From contig ONPY01000073.1 of the NCBI GenBank assembly GCA_900319835.1, forward strand, positions 1-13,420: 13,420 nucleotides of DNA, given 5' to 3'. This DNA is from an uncultured Eubacteriales bacterium. Its GTDB lineage: Bacteria > Bacillota_A > Clostridia > Oscillospirales > Oscillospiraceae. Shown here one piece after another: positions 12,389-13,420 of the stretch; position 1 is the first letter of the stretch; every line of letters begins with the position of its first letter. The position numbers were made by a program, and so were the translations under genes. Below the pieces are notes generated by a model. That model was not told the origin of the DNA. It was given only the letters and a program-made list of their open reading frames with translations, and did no database searches.

Positions 12389-12892
12389 ATGACAGATACC
12401 TCAATTATAGATCTATATTTCATTCGGTCGGAACAAGCCATTGAGGAAAGCCAGGTAACATATGGCGGCTATTGCTATCGTGTGGCGAATGGTATCCTCA
12501 ACGATCCGGCTGATTCTGAGGAAAGTGTCAACGATACATGGTTTGCAGCATGGAACGCTATACCGCCTACGCGCCCCAATAGTCTAAAGACTTTTTTTGG
12601 CGCATTAACAAGGCACATCTCTATTGACCGGCTACGGAAGCGCTTTGCCGATAAACGCGGAAAAGGTGAAGCTCTGATTGCCATTGATGAATTAGCAGAA
12701 TGTATTCCTTCAGGTTGGAGCATGGAGAAATCCATCGAAAACAGAGAGCTTATCCGAGCTTTTAACTCTTTTTTAGAGAGTCAGCCTGTCTTAGATCGGA
12801 ATCTGTTCGTTGCACGATACTGGTATGGCCTACCCATTGCTGAAATAACTGTAAAGTTCGGAATAAAGAAGAACACCGCAGTTTCAAAGTGA
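12389..12892 (+). CDS. ECF-like sigma-70 family factor truncated by an IS3-family element
   Basis: A 167-residue product starting at ATG 12389, preceded by AAGGAGG (12375-12381). Residues of about 24-95 fit sigma region 2 (YCYRVANGILNDPADSEESVNDTWFAAW, then TFFGALTRHISIDRLRKR). A linker follows, and region 4 begins at about 130 with DRNLFVARYWYGLPIAEITVKFGIKKNTAVSK. The frame ends there at a TGA that is the first three bases of the IS end (12890-12892), so the recognition helix is cut or altered and roughly 15-25 residues are lost. Similar sigma-like proteins occur in Firmicute conjugative elements near the regulation/excision module. The product is probably unable to recognise a -35 box, though region 2 is intact. 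Confidence 0.75.
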   Translation: MTDTSIIDLYFIRSEQAIEESQVTYGGYCYRVANGILNDPADSEESVNDTWFAAWNAIPPTRPNSLKTFFGALTRHISIDRLRKRFADKRGKGEALIAIDELAECIPSGWSMEKSIENRELIRAFNSFLESQPVLDRNLFVARYWYGLPIAEITVKFGIKKNTAVSK

Positions 12893-12913
12893 AGTGCACC
12901 CCAAAAGTTAGAC
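12890..12913. repeat. Terminal inverted repeat of the IS3-family element
   Basis: Bases 12890-12913 carry the TG...CCCC...AAAAGTTAGAC pattern of IS150-like ends. The first TGA doubles as the stop codon of the interrupted sigma-factor gene. Confidence 0.7.
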
Positions 12914-12979
12914 ATTTATAGAATTAGGCGACCTGAAGGGTCTGGTATCTGTGTTGAGCAGGTGTCAGGCCCTTTAGTT

Positions 12980-13420
12980 TTAGCTTGTGATCCTGCGGTT
13001 GTTATAGTAATCGAGATAGTCGATGAGCTCTGCTTTGAAATGTTCCAGAGAATCGAAGTCTTGAAGGTATAATAGTTCCGTTTTGAGCAAGCCGAAGAAG
13101 TTCTCCATCACAGCATTGTCCAGGCAGTTGCCCTTCCGGCTCATGCTCTGCCGGATACCTTTATCTTCCAACATCTTTTGGTATTGCTTATGCCGGTAGT
13201 GCCAGCCTTGATCGGAGTGCAGGATCAGCCCGGTTCCATCGGGAATTGTCGCGAAAGCTTTATCCAACATTGAAGTGACCATGCTGAGCTTAGGATGCTC
13301 CGAGATCGTATAGCTGACCAAATCCTCGCTGCACAAGTCAAGGATCGGAGATAGATATAGCTTTTCTCCGAACAGGGAAAACTCTGTTACGTCCGTGACC
13401 CATTTCTGGTTTGGCTTTTC
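12980..13420 (-). CDS. IS3-family transposase OrfB (DDE integrase core), 5' partial with C-terminal frameshift
   Basis: The frame is open from the right edge of the window to TAA 12980-12982 (146 codons visible). It carries all three catalytic acids of the rve/DDE core: Asp in WVTDVTEF, Asp in LHSDQGWHYR, and Glu in CLDNAVMENFFGLLKTE, 35 residues after the second Asp as in IS3. The usual ending appears in another frame: after YYNNRRI the main frame reads TS-stop, while the shifted frame gives KLKGLTPAQHRYQTLQVA and stops at 12924-12926. A small indel near 12983-12990 therefore removed about 17 normal C-terminal residues. Catalysis might survive, but a defective copy is likely. OrfA and the programmed-frameshift region are outside the window. 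Confidence 0.85.
   Translation of the reverse strand, partial: EKPNQKWVTDVTEFSLFGEKLYLSPILDLCSEDLVSYTISEHPKLSMVTSMLDKAFATIPDGTGLILHSDQGWHYRHKQYQKMLEDKGIRQSMSRKGNCLDNAVMENFFGLLKTELLYLQDFDSLEHFKAELIDYLDYYNNRRITS

Larger units (their letters stand above)
12890..13420 (-). mobile_element. IS3-family insertion sequence, partial (continues past the window)
   Basis: The element begins at about 12890 with TGAAGTGCACCCC followed by AAAAGTTAGAC, a terminal sequence typical of IS3-family (IS150-like) elements. The transposase frame on the minus strand runs off the right edge. Target duplication and the other end are outside the window. Confidence 0.82.

Overview
The window looks like a chromosomal piece of a GC-rich, spore-forming gut Firmicute, probably Oscillospirales (Flavonifractor/Lawsonibacter-like). 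This rests on a SpoIVB-type sporulation protease, strong AGGAGG-type ribosome binding sites, sigma-A promoters, GC-rich codon use and intergenic palindromes of a kind common in that group. No rRNA, tRNA or CRISPR array was seen.

Bases 1 to about 8170 are core chromosome. A two-gene unit encodes a HAAS/DUF1700-like membrane protein, whose best start is an ATT codon, and a 72-residue membrane peptide. It converges on an FMN/FAD flavoprotein of the fumarate-reductase type, whose membrane anchor is cut by an in-frame TGA. Next come tadA and folC, transcribed divergently. Then, after an intergenic region holding two REP-like palindromes, come ruvX/yqgF, an mscS-type channel, a large terminator hairpin and a spoIVB homologue with a sporulation-type -10 box.

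From about 8170 the sequence becomes a decayed mobile element. The spoIVB reading frame leaves the family consensus a few codons after THV, so its last 20 to 25 residues are missing. The element remnant holds a hairpin and a nonsense-truncated RepA_N replication initiator, then an AT-rich cargo gene on the minus strand (ATPase plus predicted TOPRIM, OLD-like; a candidate one-gene defence nuclease). After that come a candidate oriT-like double hairpin and a tightly overlapping operon: Phd/YefM antitoxin, RelE/ParE toxin, RelB-like fragment and an unknown 114-residue protein. A MobC-like relaxosome gene sits between matching palindromes, and the relaxase expected next is absent.

An ECF-like sigma factor gene follows and is cut short by an IS3-family insertion sequence, which runs off the right edge of the window. 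The sigma gene's stop codon is supplied by the IS end, and the IS transposase has a C-terminal frameshift.

The most interesting points are the mobile-element junction inside spoIVB (possibly skin-like), the ATPase-TOPRIM cargo replacing the replication/partition part of the element, the four-gene toxin-antitoxin operon with its symmetric operator, the ATT start and the in-frame TGA.
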